Shown: piece after piece, positions 47,974 through 59,256 of the stretch | Layout of the letters: the number at the start of each line of letters is the position of its first letter | Numbering within the stretch: the first letter of the stretch is position 1 | DNA from: Rosa chinensis | Lineage: Eukaryota > Streptophyta > Magnoliopsida > Rosales > Rosaceae | Direction: 5' to 3' | Assembly: GCF_002994745.2 (NCBI RefSeq) | Contig: NC_037088.1 | Span: 60,592,397 to 60,656,396 of the forward strand | DNA length: 64,000 nucleotides | The notes under the pieces: generated by a model | What the model saw: the letters and a program-made list of their open reading frames with translations, nothing else | Told to the model about the DNA's origin: nothing | The model's database searches: none | Position numbers and translations under genes: made by a program

Positions 47974-49902
47974 CTAGGAACTTGATACATCTTCAGAAGG
48001 ACTATCATATCTCAGATCTTGGAATCTCTGGAGCAAACCTGACTTGTATTTCTCAATGTCGGCATGTTCCAAGGAATCAGGGGCAGCTTGGATGACTGAG
48101 ATTGCCCCAGCTTGGTGTAAAGCTCCAAGAGCTTGATCTGCAGTAAATAGAAAATAGATTAGAGAACCAAAAGGAATAAGAGATAACTGGTTGGTACAAT
48201 AACAGTTGCAGTGTTGACATTAAACTTTTGCAGAAATCACCGAGTTAATTGTGCAATTAACATGTTTTCTGACATCTAAAAGTAAAATGCTGTGCTAATA
48301 TTGTTTGGCCTCACATTTTGCTCACACACTCTTTTAAGAACTGCAGTACAAAAGCAGTCAAATCTATTACTGCCACAAATTAACAAAGGTTGATTATGCT
48401 GATTAGTGATAGAACTGTTCTTAGCAACAACTATAATGGTTCTGTATGGGGCATACAGTGAGGTCTGCCTTGTAGATCGAAACATTTTAAAGCCCCAGTT
48501 TGCCGGAATTCCATTCTTCCATAGTTCCGTATATGTAAACAGAAACTAAACTCATTTCAATAATGTTCAACCAGCAAAAGTGTGTTGGCAGTTATAGTGT
48601 CTACACTCCCCAGAGGTGTGAACGTGTGAGTACAAGCATTCCAAGGTACCACCAGTCATAGCAATTACTCATTGTTCCAATAGCATTGCAGAATAGTTGT
48701 TAGTGGGAACACTTATCATCGAAAAACCCGCAGTTGCAGTTGATTACTATTCTGGAAATGGAACAATGTTTCAAAGTATACAGGCATAGGGCATATGCAG
48801 TATCAACACAATAATCTGACCTGATTGTGAAATAGCAGAAAGAGCTTTCAAAGCTTCCTTCCTTGTGCTGTCATCTTTAGCATTCCCCAACATATTTACG
48901 AGCTCCTGAGCACCACCCATCTCCACTATTTTCATCCTCCTTTCATCTACAAGCCAAGAGAAAAGAAAAATGTTGTACACTTGACCAATACAGAGCACAT
49001 GGTCCTCAAAGTTCATCCCAAACCCAACAAGTTCAATATGCTACCAATTCAACAAGTCCTAGTAGGAACATCAAACATACTACAAATTGAGACAATTGAT
49101 GATCCACGAAATACTCTTCAATAGCATTACGCAGCTCATCCACATGGTGGATTCTATCCATTAACAGATTGTAACAACTGAACTCAAGAATTACCAACCG
49201 AAAAAAGAGAACAGGGAGTTACTACACTTACCATCTATCGCAAACTGCGCTAATCTAGAAGCCCCCATCCTCTTGAACAAAGGATCCTTCACTTGCAAAA
49301 GCGACACCGACTGTTGCAACAAATTATCTCCTGCAGAATGTGTCAAATCACAAGAACAATGTCAGCCAAAAACCGCAACTAGTGAAAGATGGTGAATTTG
49401 TAATCAAATCAATACTTAGAGTCAGATTCTGACAGACCCATGTATGGCATGATGTTGTAAGCTACAGCAGTGGCAGTGCCAGCAAATAACAATTTCAACA
49501 ACCACCCGATTTTTCTATCAGCTTCTTGTTCAAGTGAGAGCTCATCTGCAATTCAAACTAACTTCCAAATCAACCTTCTTCTTGTTTTTTTCCCCAAATT
49601 ATTCAAATTGGGTAAAATTCACAACTTTTTAAACTTCATTTCCCAGCAAACCAAACGAAATATACAGAATTACCGAATCAACAACAAGAATAACAAAGTG
49701 ACTGACCTCTTCCATTGTAAGATGAGAAACTGCGAGACTGCGCATTCCGTACTGGGTTTGTTCTACAGTAATGCTTTGCACACTGATCGGAGAATTTACA
49801 TCAAAATTGGGAACAATTAAGACCCAGAATGAGGTGGGGTAACAAAATTTCAATCCGGAGAAGAAAACTTACAGTGGTGAGTTTGGTTGCTAACGTGCGC
49901 AT
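47974..49902 (-). CDS. ARM-repeat-type small protein with mitochondrial-like presequence
   Basis: Six exons on the minus strand (49902-49873, 49782-49707, 49545-49438, 49330-49232, 48946-48821, 48137-47974) join in frame to 200 residues. The N-terminus MRTLATKLTTCAKHYCRTNP plus RNAQSRSFSSYNG is Arg/Ser-rich without acids, typical of a mitochondrial presequence. KIGWLLKLLFAGTATAVAY is a likely membrane anchor. The remainder (RMGASRLAQFAIDDERR, VEMGGAQELVNMLGNAKDD, STRKEALKALSAISQS, QALGALHQAGAI) has the helical layout of armadillo repeats. I match it from memory to At3g56210, which neighbours an AVT6 gene in Arabidopsis. Exon 2 uses the acceptor CAG/TGTGC; the nearer ACTGTAG would break the frame. 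It converges with the transporter upstream. Confidence 0.85.
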
Positions 49903-50721
49903 CCTGCCTGAGAGATTGCTCCGATGCTCACCGAGGTTGAGGCGTTTCTTCAATTAGGGACCGGTTTGGTGGTTTTTTGGACGGAGCCCACCGGGCCTTT
50001 ACAGCCCAAAGTCAAATAATATTTTTTTTTTTTATAAGAGATTCCTTAAATAAGAAACAATTTTAAAGACTAGTGATAAATGATATATTTATCCTCAACC
50101 GTCAAATACTCTTATTTCTTACGGTCAGTCATAAACTGTCTCTTAAGTGAACAGCTCTGATAAAACCCGACGCTGAAACTGATTTTTTCGGAAAATTTCA
50201 TTGGAGTTTAGCTAAAACAGTAAAACTGATGAGGGGTAAATTTTCTTCTTTAACCATCATTTCCCACTGAAATGGGATAAGATGTCACCACTTAGAAAAC
50301 ACAATTGAATAAAGAAGTAATATGAATTAAACTGGGAATCACTGCTATAAATATTCGGGCCAAGTACAACCAAGTGATGTTGGAACTGAGAATTTTCAAC
50401 CAAATAGAAAGATGAAACAAAAATACTGGCAACAGAAGGAAACATGAAGAAAAAAGAGGCGAAAATTGATATAAGCTATAAACTAATGAACTAGTGAGCT
50501 TGATTGTGACAAAATTTTCATATTCTTCGGCATAAGTAGGCGATCTTGCATATACCCCAATTGATGCGACTTTATTTTCACCTTTCATTGCCATCTTGTG
50601 AAATCAATTAATATTTCCTGTCCAAGTACACATCCAACAAGCAGATGAATCAGTCAAATGTATGCAAGGAAGAACAGGTTCGATTAACTCAACACAAACT
50701 CGGTGAACCTTGTAGAGGAAA
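49903..50721. other. Promoter of the ARM-type gene and 3' region of NOP53
   Basis: The left part is the upstream region of the minus-strand ARM gene. From about 50250 on lies the probable NOP53 3' untranslated region. An open frame at 50594-50292 (minus) has no domain and is treated as part of that trailer. Confidence 0.4.
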
Positions 50722-51037
50722 TTAAACAAACCTTTTGTTGTTTTTTACTGGGATTAATCCTCTTTTTTCAAGACTCTTGAAGCGATCCTTGACAAGGGTG
50801 CAACAACCCTTCACACAGATAAGAAAAAAAAAACAAAAAATGAGACCTTCCTCTAGTTTTATGGATCTCAGCCATACACAAGACAAGAATGAAACAATTT
50901 AATAGAAGAACCAAGGAAAAAACACAGTCCTCTGTACCTTCAGTTTACGGATGGATCCAGTTCTTTCTTCAGTCAGAAGGACTTGAACTGGGGCAGGTTC
51001 AAATCTGTAATAAAAGAAGAAAAACACTTAATATCCA

Positions 51038-51075
<38 letters not shown>

Positions 51076-53896
51076 GTAAACATACTTGTGCTTCCCCAAG
51101 CGTGGGGGACATGACTTAGATTTTTCCTTTTTAGCTACAACTCGTCGAAGATGTCTTTTTAGCTTCTCCTCGTCCTCTTCAGCTATTTCCTGAAGGATAT
51201 CTGGTAACCTGTGACCAAAGCACCGAGCAATTTATTAGAATGTATTCTTGACCAGAGTATTCTAGAAGCAAACAAGTTGTATAAATACATTACCCATCAA
51301 TTTCTTTGGAAAGCTTCTGCACCTTCTTCGCTTCTGCTTCCCTTTTCAGCTGTTCTTTACGCCTAGCTCTCTTATTTAATTCGACTGTTGTCACCCTCTT
51401 TGTTTTAAAGGGCCTGTACCATTTTCATTCAAAAATGAGCTCATGGAATAGCTAAATGACAGGAAGAAATATTGCAAAGTGACAAAAACAGTGAAAATGT
51501 ACCAAAACAAGCACATATTTTAGAACGAGGCATTTTCATATTGGCAGAGAATCGCAATCAATTAGTGCTACTTAAAAATGTTCTTTTCTATATACCAAAA
51601 ATAGTAGGGCATCTTCTCCGAAGTCAAATAAGCAAACAAACAAATAACACATGGAATGGAATGATAGCAATATCGAACAAAATATGGCTCACCTTTTCTC
51701 AGATGCACCATGTTCATTCTCATCCAAGTTTTCTGGATTCATATCATCATCACTGCCTTCATCTGCTTCAATAAAATACATCTGACAAAGTACATGGGGT
51801 ACAATAAGGCTCTCATATATGTATTGAGAATTTCAAGTAATATGTAAAGTATAACATTTATTAAAAGTTCAATCAATTTCATTATCCATGGCACCAGTTG
51901 GAAGTACTTTATAAGTATATAATGACATGTAAAGCCCTAGACTAAAGGCTTATGTGTGAAAGAACAAACGACACTCACTTCTTCTTCATCAATAGTCTCC
52001 CCTGGAACAGTTAGAGGCACTGGTTCAGGTCCTAGCTCATTTCTATAGACTTTCTGCATTTCATCTGCAACAGCATGAGCCAATGCTTCCTGGATTGGCA
52101 AAGAGGACCAGATGGAAAACATTTATGACATGTAAGCCAAAAGAATCAACCACATAGAGATGGTACCAAGTGTTAAAGATTGAGTAAATACCTGATGACT
52201 TTCATCTGTGGGATTATATGAGCAACCTGGAGGCTCAACTTCTACAGCAGGAATAGGTGAAGGCTTCATCATCTTCAAAAATATAAAAATAAAATCAATG
52301 AAGATACATCAACTAAGAGCTATCGAATATTATCTAAGAATATGCACTGTATTCAGACAACAAAACATCAATAGAGTACTGCTCCGGTGTCTTTTATTTT
52401 ATATTTCAAAACTCAGAATTTCCCAAACCCACTTCGTGGACGCGGGCCCAAACTGGGACCTCCTGCCACATCCTACATTCTTTATGAGACAGGCTCTTGC
52501 AAATAGCTAGGTAGGTACCGTAAAGGGGTTCGAACCCAGACCACATGGGAGCAGACCACAGGCATGACTAACCCCTTGTTGGTGGTCACGTACATCCTAT
52601 CACTAATGACTTGTAGGCCAACACTGGCATATAGCAGTTCATGGTATTGGAATAAAAATAACAAAAACAGCCAAGAACCAAACAAACAAGAATATGATCA
52701 TATCCTCAAACTTAAAAGATGAGGCATACCTTCTTGACCACGCGATTGTCACCACCTTTATCACCCCATAGGTCAGCCATGCCAGAAGTTGAGACAGAAC
52801 CCTGAAAGATACCAAACAACATTGATCAAAATGGCTATAAACTTGAAACCCTGTGTAAATACACATTTTACAAGATAACTATCTCACCTCAGTGCCGCAT
52901 TCAGTCACATCTTTGGCATTTGCAATCTGTTTTCGCTTCTTCTTGGACTTCTTTAGTGTTGAAGAAGGCACTGCTTTTACAAATGGGTTTTTCTGTAGCA
53001 TGCTGTCAATGTGAAGTACTTTCTCCCTATGCTTTTCAATCTTCCTCTTCACCGAAAGATCTGATCATACAAAAGCAGATAAGTTTCAATTAATTAGAAA
53101 CACATAGAACAAAAACATATGGAACAATTGTTCAGAACTGTAATCTTAGATACAACTTTATGTATGTTGGTCAGTGACTATTTGGCTGGCTCCAGATTAT
53201 AAATTCTTTAAAAACGCAGATTGCTTATACTAGATTTCAATTGAGTGACTAAGCCTGAATGTCAAGGTGCCTGAATGTCAAGGTCGAGCTCACTTCTACT
53301 CAAATCAGCTACATTTTACACTCTCTACCTCGAATAATCGAGCTCAATACTCTTCATTCCAACAAAAGGGTCTTTCTTTAAACCAACCTAGTCCTTGTTA
53401 AAGAATCAGGCTTGTTTTGGCAGTCATATGAAACCTAAATCAAATGCTTTCACAGAAAATGCAACAGGCGACTAAGCTTTTGGCATCAAATCAATAACAA
53501 AACCGTATAAAAATCCCACAACTTCAAGTCTTCACATTAGTGGTGTATCCCATTTCAAGTATTCCCTATAAAATTTGATAAAAAGAAACAAAATTTAAAG
53601 AAATTCAACTCCGCAACACACCCTAAGGATCCTTAATCAACTAGCTGATGAAGGTAGATAAGGACATGGAGGGAAATATGGGAATAGTACAAGGGCATAA
53701 AGGGGAACGTAATGAAAAAGGAAGTACCTTTGGAGTTGTCGACGAAGAAGAGAGCTTCATCGGGAGCCTGAGAGAGATTGCCGCCGGAGAGAGCGTCTTT
53801 GGTGGACTGCTCGAAGAAGTCCTGGATGTCCTCCGTGCTAATGTTGGCTCTCCACGCCTTCTTTCCCTTCCTGGACGTCTTCGCTTTCTTCCCCAT
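50722..53896 (-). CDS. SMO4: NOP53/SMO4 ribosome-biogenesis factor
   Basis: Ten exons on the minus strand (53896-53728, 53060-52888, 52801-52730, 52272-52192, 52089-51979, 51781-51693, 51413-51294, 51208-51086, 51004-50938, 50808-50722) give 363 residues. The start is MGKKAKTSRKGKKAWRANIS, the conserved NOP53 N-terminus. L49-F-F-V-D53 fits the LFxVD arch-interacting motif by which NOP53 docks the exosome helicase Mtr4. Later landmarks are KRKIEKHREKVLHIDSMLQK, ADLWG, NELGPEPVPLTVPG, an acidic insert, RKEQLKREAEAKKVQKLSKE, LPRLG-type CPPRLGKHKFEPAPVQVLL and GCCTLVKDRFKSLEKRGLI. NOP53 acts in the nucleolus in 60S maturation and 5.8S/27S rRNA processing. The last exon may instead splice at AAAG/GTTTGT to a mini-exon ending at 50608, changing the C-terminus from KRFV to KRKY. 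An intron holds a SINE-like repeat. Confidence 0.9.
51041..51071. repeat. (GA)n microsatellite in a NOP53 intron
   Basis: About 15 GA units, inside the intron between exons 8 and 9. Confidence 0.95.
52395..52605 (-). mobile_element. SINE-like insertion in NOP53 intron 3
   Basis: On the minus strand an A-box-like AAGGGGTTAGTC (52577-52566) is followed by a perfect B-box GGTTCGAACC (52536-52527) at pol III spacing. The sequence runs on into an A/T-rich end near 52395. The arrangement fits a tRNA-derived SINE; it does not fold as a full tRNA. The borders are approximate. Confidence 0.4.
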
Positions 53897-54016
53897 CTTC
53901 TTCTTTGTCTCTCTGGTTTCTCTTACTGCGCTTCGTTTCTGTGCTGGGTTGTAGAATGAAGGACTTGGTGGATGGCGGGTATATAACCCTAACTCCGAAT
54001 TGCACTTAAACGGCAC

Positions 54017-54352
54017 CGTATGACCTTTTTTATTTATTTAATTACTGCAAATAATATAAAAATAAAAAATTGTCCAAATTAAAAAATAATAATAATAATA
54101 ATAAATAATCGAATATGAAGCTCTCTTTGAGGTTGGATCCTTTAAAAACAAAAAACAAAAAATTGGTAATTTTTCTTTGAGGTTGGCTTTGGAGTAGAGA
54201 TTTTTAGGTTGAACTATTGAAGTTGGATTACCAAATCCTATAAATAAATAAATATATCTTCATTTAAACTCTAAAACACATATATTTAGAGACACAAGAA
54301 CTTTAGAGAAGACTGAGTGCTCGACCAGATGGATTGGTCCGATTAACGAATC
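54017..54352. other. NOP53 upstream region, AT-rich
   Basis: It contains an (AAT)n tract near 54085-54106 and otherwise low-complexity A/T DNA. The NOP53 promoter should lie here and in the 120 bp to its left. Confidence 0.4.
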
Positions 54353-54356
54353 ATAA

Positions 54357-55570
54357 GAGCAAGTTCACCCGTAGTCAAGAAAAATCGAGGCGTCGACCAG
54401 TCAAGTTACTGTTTACTACCACTGGACGTGGGTTTCCACCTGTTTTTTTTCTTGACCGGTCAAGACTGTTCATTTTTCACTGTTCATCGATTTTTTATTA
54501 CATAAATGAAAAACTAGGAATGTTGTATTGTACTTGCTATTTAGTTGTTGTACGAAAAATTCTGTTTCTAATCAATTTTTATTTTCGAAACAAACGTTAT
54601 TTAAGGGGTCGTGAAAATTGACTTTTTATACGTTCGGAATTTGGAAAAACTTCCTTCATGAAAGTTGTAGATCTCGTCGATACAATTTCGTGCATATATG
54701 GAACGCAATATTCGGAGTTGGTAAGAATTTATTATGAATTTTTTTAATCTGAAAATTTTATATAAATATTAAAAAAATCATTTTAAATAAAAAGAAATGC
54801 TCTGGCATGATCTAGACTGTTAAAAAGTCCACCGCTTGATCAGCACCATTCGTCTGAAATGAAACTCAGGCTATAAATAGCCCTTAGATCGAATCACGGT
54901 CCCAAATCATTCCAGAGACCAAGCCAGATCTCGACCCGTTTCTGCTCCTCGACGACCCGAAGCCACGACCCGGACAGAACTCCTCAATCCGACTACCTCT
55001 CCGCTGCGAACCACCTGCAATAGCTTCGTCTCACCGTCGCATACGTCCCTGCGTTCTCGGATTGTACATGCATCGATGATGAACAAAGAATCGACGACGA
55101 TAAGCTACGGGTTTTCCGGCGAAGTTCCTGCAATCTTCGGAGATCTTCGGGGCTGCATGAGGTACGAAAGTTGATTCTCTCGACGTGCTCTGCGTCTTGC
55201 TAAGTTTAGTTTTTGAATTCGATCGATTGTTGACTGATTGGGTTTCTGGGTTAGCTTCGGGCGTCGCTGCGATTGTCGCCGTCGGCGGCTGTTCTGACTT
55301 CATTGGTTCGTTTCCGACGTCGTGGAGATCCATGCCAGATATTGTGCCGAGCTAGCAGCCACGATACCTTTGGGCAGAGCTGGCAGCCGGCTAAGCTTAA
55401 GCAAGAAAAAAGTCACGGTTTTGCCTTTTTTCTTGGCCTCGGTCATGAAAAGGCAAAGCTTGGCTGGTCAAGCTTGGCCCGGTGCAAGCAAATTTTTCCT
55501 CTATCCGGTCAACACATCATCAAAATGACATGGCAGCCAGGCAAAAGAGGAACCAATGGACTTGCTCTAA
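54357..55570. mobile_element. Non-autonomous transposable element, 1.2 kb
   Basis: The left end AGAGCAAGTTCACCCGTAG and, inverted, the right end AGAGCAAGTCC share a 9-bp core. The palindrome CTTGACCGGTCAAG lies at 54451-54464, and the related CTTGGCTGGTCAAG lies near the right end. The interior (54590-54740) contains GAAAGTTGTAGATCTCGTCG-type sequence that I associate with Rosaceae repeats, followed by GC-rich DNA (54890-55330) that may be captured. No transposase was seen. The superfamily is undetermined because I could not identify a convincing target-site duplication. A fragment of the same family lies at 31363. Confidence 0.5.
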
Positions 55571-55599
55571 GAGGCCAAACGTGTCATGAATGATTTCAC

Positions 55600-56100
55600 T
55601 CAACTTCAAAGTAATAAGTCGTTATCTCAGTCCATACTTTATAACAGTCTCCTATAATTAATAGAAAATTAGATGAATTCAGACAACACATACTTACCTA
55701 TACATGTCATGTAAATGATGAAACAGACAACTATACAAGACTGTTGTCTGATGAGGGAGATCAGACAACTCTGATGAGGGAGATCAGACAACGTGTTATT
55801 AGACAACAGCTCTGTTTTCATTCAGACAAAAGGTTTTTAACAATTGTTTGATTAATTTTGTGTAATAATAAATTGTTTTACATATCAATAGACTCATAAT
55901 AGAAGAAAAAGAAACTAATAGTTTAAAACTACTATTTGGCACTTTCTGTACTGTTTCTTTAGGATCAGCTTTTTTTAACTTTTTTGTTGTAATTTTCTTT
56001 TAATTATATATATTTAAAAAATAAAAAGAAGAAGAAGAAAGGAATAAAACTCTGTACCTTTCTTTTCTATTGCACATGAGCCTCAGCTGCCCGATATGTC
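55600..56100. other. Repeat-bearing upstream region of the PPR gene
   Basis: This holds a perfect tandem 23-bp duplication (unit TCTGATGAGGGAGATCAGACA plus AC, about 55747-55792) and several AGACAAC/GTTGTCT motifs in both orientations between 55680 and 55850. These suggest the remains of an inverted-repeat element. The last 100 bases are likely leader of the PPR transcript. Confidence 0.5.
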
Positions 56101-56154
56101 AAATATGTGCGCCATCACTACTCTCCTTGCTTGAAAGCTACTGACCTTCAGGCC

Positions 56155-58607
56155 ATGAGTCTCACCGTCAAACTGTGCTTTCCTCAACCAGCTCTGCTCC
56201 TGCCTACTTCAACTTCCATAAACAAACCAGTAAGTAATTCTTACCACTCCTTTTCTTTTCTATTCTTCTTCTTCCATGCATATTTTGTTTTTGCCTCTCT
56301 GGCCTGTTCAGCTTAATCTTTCACTCAACACTGTAGTGAAAAAAGTATCGAAATTTCTCGCAGATTAGAAATTTGACTATAAATCCATCATCCCCAACAA
56401 CCCAGAAACTTAAAGGAAGCAACTTTCTCAGTTCAGCTCCTGTTGCTGAAACCCAGCAGAAGTCTGAAATCAAACCCTTAATTGATATTCTACGTGGTTG
56501 TGAGGACATTGGGTCTTTGAAACAAGTCAAATCTGTTCATGGGTTTGCGTCAAAATCCAATCTTTCGGGCCATGACTTGCTCGTATTGTTGAACCATGTA
56601 GTCCATGCCTATTCGAAATGCTCGGATTTTGGCACAGCTCGTAAGGTGTTTGATGAAATGTCTGAGAGAAACATATTCTCTTGGACTGTCATGATTGTTG
56701 GGTGTACTGAGAATGGTTTGTTTTTTGATGGGTTTGAGTTGTTTTGGGAGATGGTGAACAATGGAGTTTTGCCTGACAAATTTGTATATACCGCAATTGT
56801 CCAGACATGTATTGGTCTAGATTGTGTTGAATTGGGCAAAATGGTGCATGCCCAGATTGTTGTGAGAGGCTTTGAATACGATGGATTTGTTAGCACATCT
56901 CTGCTTAACATGTATGCGAAGTTTGGAGAGATTGAGGATTCATGTAGGATGTTTAATACCATGACAGAAAATACACAAGTCTCCTGGAATGCAATGATTT
57001 CGGGGTTAACATCGAATGGTTTTCATATGGAAGCATTTGATCAGTTTCTCAGTATGAAGAGAAAAGGAATTAGACCGAATAAGTATACTCTCGTCAGTGT
57101 ATCAAAAGCTGTTGGGCAACTAGGTGATGGTAACAAGTGCAAAATTATTCACAGTTGTGCATCTGAATTGGGTGTTGAGTCTAGTGTTCTTGTGGGAACA
57201 GCTCTCATTGATATGTACTCCAAGTGCAAGTCTTTGTCGGATGCAAGATCAGTTTTTGACACGAATTTCATTAGCAGTGAAGTCAATATGCCATGGAATG
57301 CGATGATTTGTGGATATTCACTGTGTGGTTACAGCGAACAAGCGTTGGAACTTTTTGTGAGAATGTGCAGAAACAATGTACAACCAGACCTTTACACTTA
57401 TTGCAGCGTGTTCAATGCAATAGCTGCATTAAAATTCTTGCATTTAGGTAAGGAAATTCATGCTATGGTTTTAAAGTCTGGGGCAGAAAGGAAGGGAACA
57501 AGTGTTTCCAATGCAATTGCTGATGCATATGCCAAATGTGGCTTACTTGAAGATGTACAGAAGGTTTTTGACAGAACAGAAGAGAGAGATATAGTGTCGT
57601 GGACGACTTTGGTGACAGCTTATTCTCAATGTTCTGAGTGGGAGGATGCGCTGACAATCTTCTCAAAGATGAGGGATGAAGGATTTACACCAAATCAGTT
57701 CACTCTCTCTAGTGTACTCATTGCATGTGCCAGCCTTTGTTCACTTGAGTATGGTCAGCAAGTCCATGGCCTCCTGTTCAAGGCTGGCTTGGACACAGGC
57801 AAGTGCACTGAAAGCGCTCTTGTTGATATGTACGCCAAATGTGGTAATATAACTGAGGCGCAGGAGGTCTTTGAGAGGATTACTGACCCCGATACAATTT
57901 CATGGACTGCCATTATATCAGCCTATGCTCAACATGGTCTTGTGGAGGATGCCCTTGAACTCTATGGTAGAATGGAGCAGTCGGGTGTGAAGGTCAATGA
58001 CGTTACCTTATTGTGTGTTCTCTTTGCGTGCAGCCACAGAGGTATGGTAGAAGAAGGTCTCCATCATTTCAGTTTGATGGAACAATCTTGTGATCTGGTG
58101 CCGAAGATGGAACATTACGCTTGTATTGTTGATCTCTTAGGCCGCGTGGGCCGTCTTAATGACGCAATGGACTTCATCAAAAGGATGCCAATTGAGCCCA
58201 ACGAAATGGTTTGGCAGGCTTTGTTGGCAGCATGTAGGGTCCATGAAAATGTGGAGTTGGGGGAGATTGCAGCTGAGAAGATCCTTTCCATTAGGCCAGA
58301 ACACTCAGCTACCTATGTTCTTCTATCCAACACATATATCAGGACAGGGCGTTATGAAGATGGACTTAGTTTGAGAGATGCGATGAAAGACCGCGGTGTC
58401 AAGAAGGAACCAGGATGTAGTTGGATTTCTGTGAAAGGTAGAGTCCACAAATTTTATGCAGGGGATCAACAACATTCAGAAAAACATGACATATATGCAA
58501 TCTTAGAAGAGCTAAGAGTGAAGATTAAGTCCTTGGGTTACATCCCGGACTTGAATTATGTATTGCAAGATCCACATCTAGCATTAAATACAGGAATGCC
58601 GGAATGA
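56155..58607 (+). CDS. PLS-class pentatricopeptide-repeat protein, E+ subgroup
   Basis: Two exons (56155-56229 and 56364-58607) give 772 residues. The first ATG of the main frame is MSLTVKLCFPQPALLL, an organelle-targeting-like N-terminus. The large exon alone has no ATG near its start, which supports the small first exon. Repeats follow in P-L-S order, with typical phrases: HVVHAYSKCSDFGTARKVF, LLNMYAKFGEIEDSCRMF, ALIDMYSKCKSLSDA, ADAYAKCGLLEDVQKVFD, LVDMYAKCGNITEAQEVF and YACIVDLLGRVGRLNDAMDF. The C-terminus has E and E+ motifs (WQALLAACRVHENVELGE, LLSNTYIRTGRYEDG, KEPGCSWISVKGRVHKFYAGD) and stops just before where a DYW deaminase domain would begin. Such proteins specify sites for C-to-U editing of organelle RNA and recruit a deaminase in trans. 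Two short upstream ORFs start at about 56078 and 56105. Confidence 0.93.
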
Positions 58608-59139
58608 GATTTTGAAATACATTGATTTTGTTATTGCCCGATATATGGGGCACACAACGAGGAAACGAGAACGAGATGAAATTCTAAGGGAGGATTTGGG
58701 AAATTCGCATGCACATTTAATGATTATTCTCCACTTGTTTTACACATCAAGGAGCATCAGGTCGTAAAAGGCTACAAATGCAAACTCCACAAACCTTTCA
58801 TGACAAAACTGGTTTGATGATATGGTGTGGGGTTAATGATTGATTAGGGGGAATGTACTGCTTGTAAATAATTGGGGCTCTTGAACAGTAATTTAAAGTA
58901 ACTTTTTCTGATACATTACAATATGTTGATTTAATTGTGGAGATTAATATGAGTACTAGACTTATAACACCAGTATATCTGTGCAGAAATTTGGGTTGCT
59001 ATGCTTGTTTGTTGTTGGATGGAAACTAAACATTGTCGTATTGTTAAATATGGAGCTTATTTAACTGTGGATAGAGTACAAGGCAGTGGATGTACTCAAC
59101 AAGCTACATATAAGGTCGAGTGGCAGAACTGGATTCATG
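58608..59139. other. PPR gene 3' flank
   Basis: AT-rich DNA. No DYW-domain remnant is readable after the PPR stop codon. Confidence 0.4.
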
Positions 59140-59256
59140 TTAAGGACCCTTGAGCTCCACCGCTGAGGAAGATCCACCAAGATCGACAAAGCAGTGGGAC
59201 CAGAATGCAGGATCCTCAATGCTGTAGAAGAATTCAGGTTGATGCACCCAACTTAG
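59140..59256 (-). pseudogene. Possible terminal exon (38 residues) of an unknown gene
   Basis: On the minus strand a good acceptor (GATTTTGCAG) is followed by an open frame, LSWVHQPEFFYSIEDPAFW-SHCFVDLGGSSSAVELKGP, ending in TAA. The composition and the non-repetitive sequence look coding. No upstream exon was recognised on the minus strand to 61 kb. Its 5' half lies in the 174-bp tandem duplication, where the second copy has an extra base that shifts the frame to a stop. It is most likely the orphaned end of a broken gene. I cannot name the family. Confidence 0.3.

Noticed and set aside
50292..50594. 100-codon minus-strand ORF starting MAMKGENKVA
   Set aside because: It follows directly after NOP53 with no domain or splice support and is more likely 3' untranslated sequence.
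52527..52536. Possible tRNA gene (GGTTCGAACC)
   Set aside because: Only A- and B-box-like blocks are present. No acceptor, D or anticodon stems can be paired, so it is treated as a SINE-like repeat.
56609..57666. Antisense and alternate-frame ORFs inside the PPR gene
   Set aside because: They are shadows of a strongly coding, full-length PPR frame.
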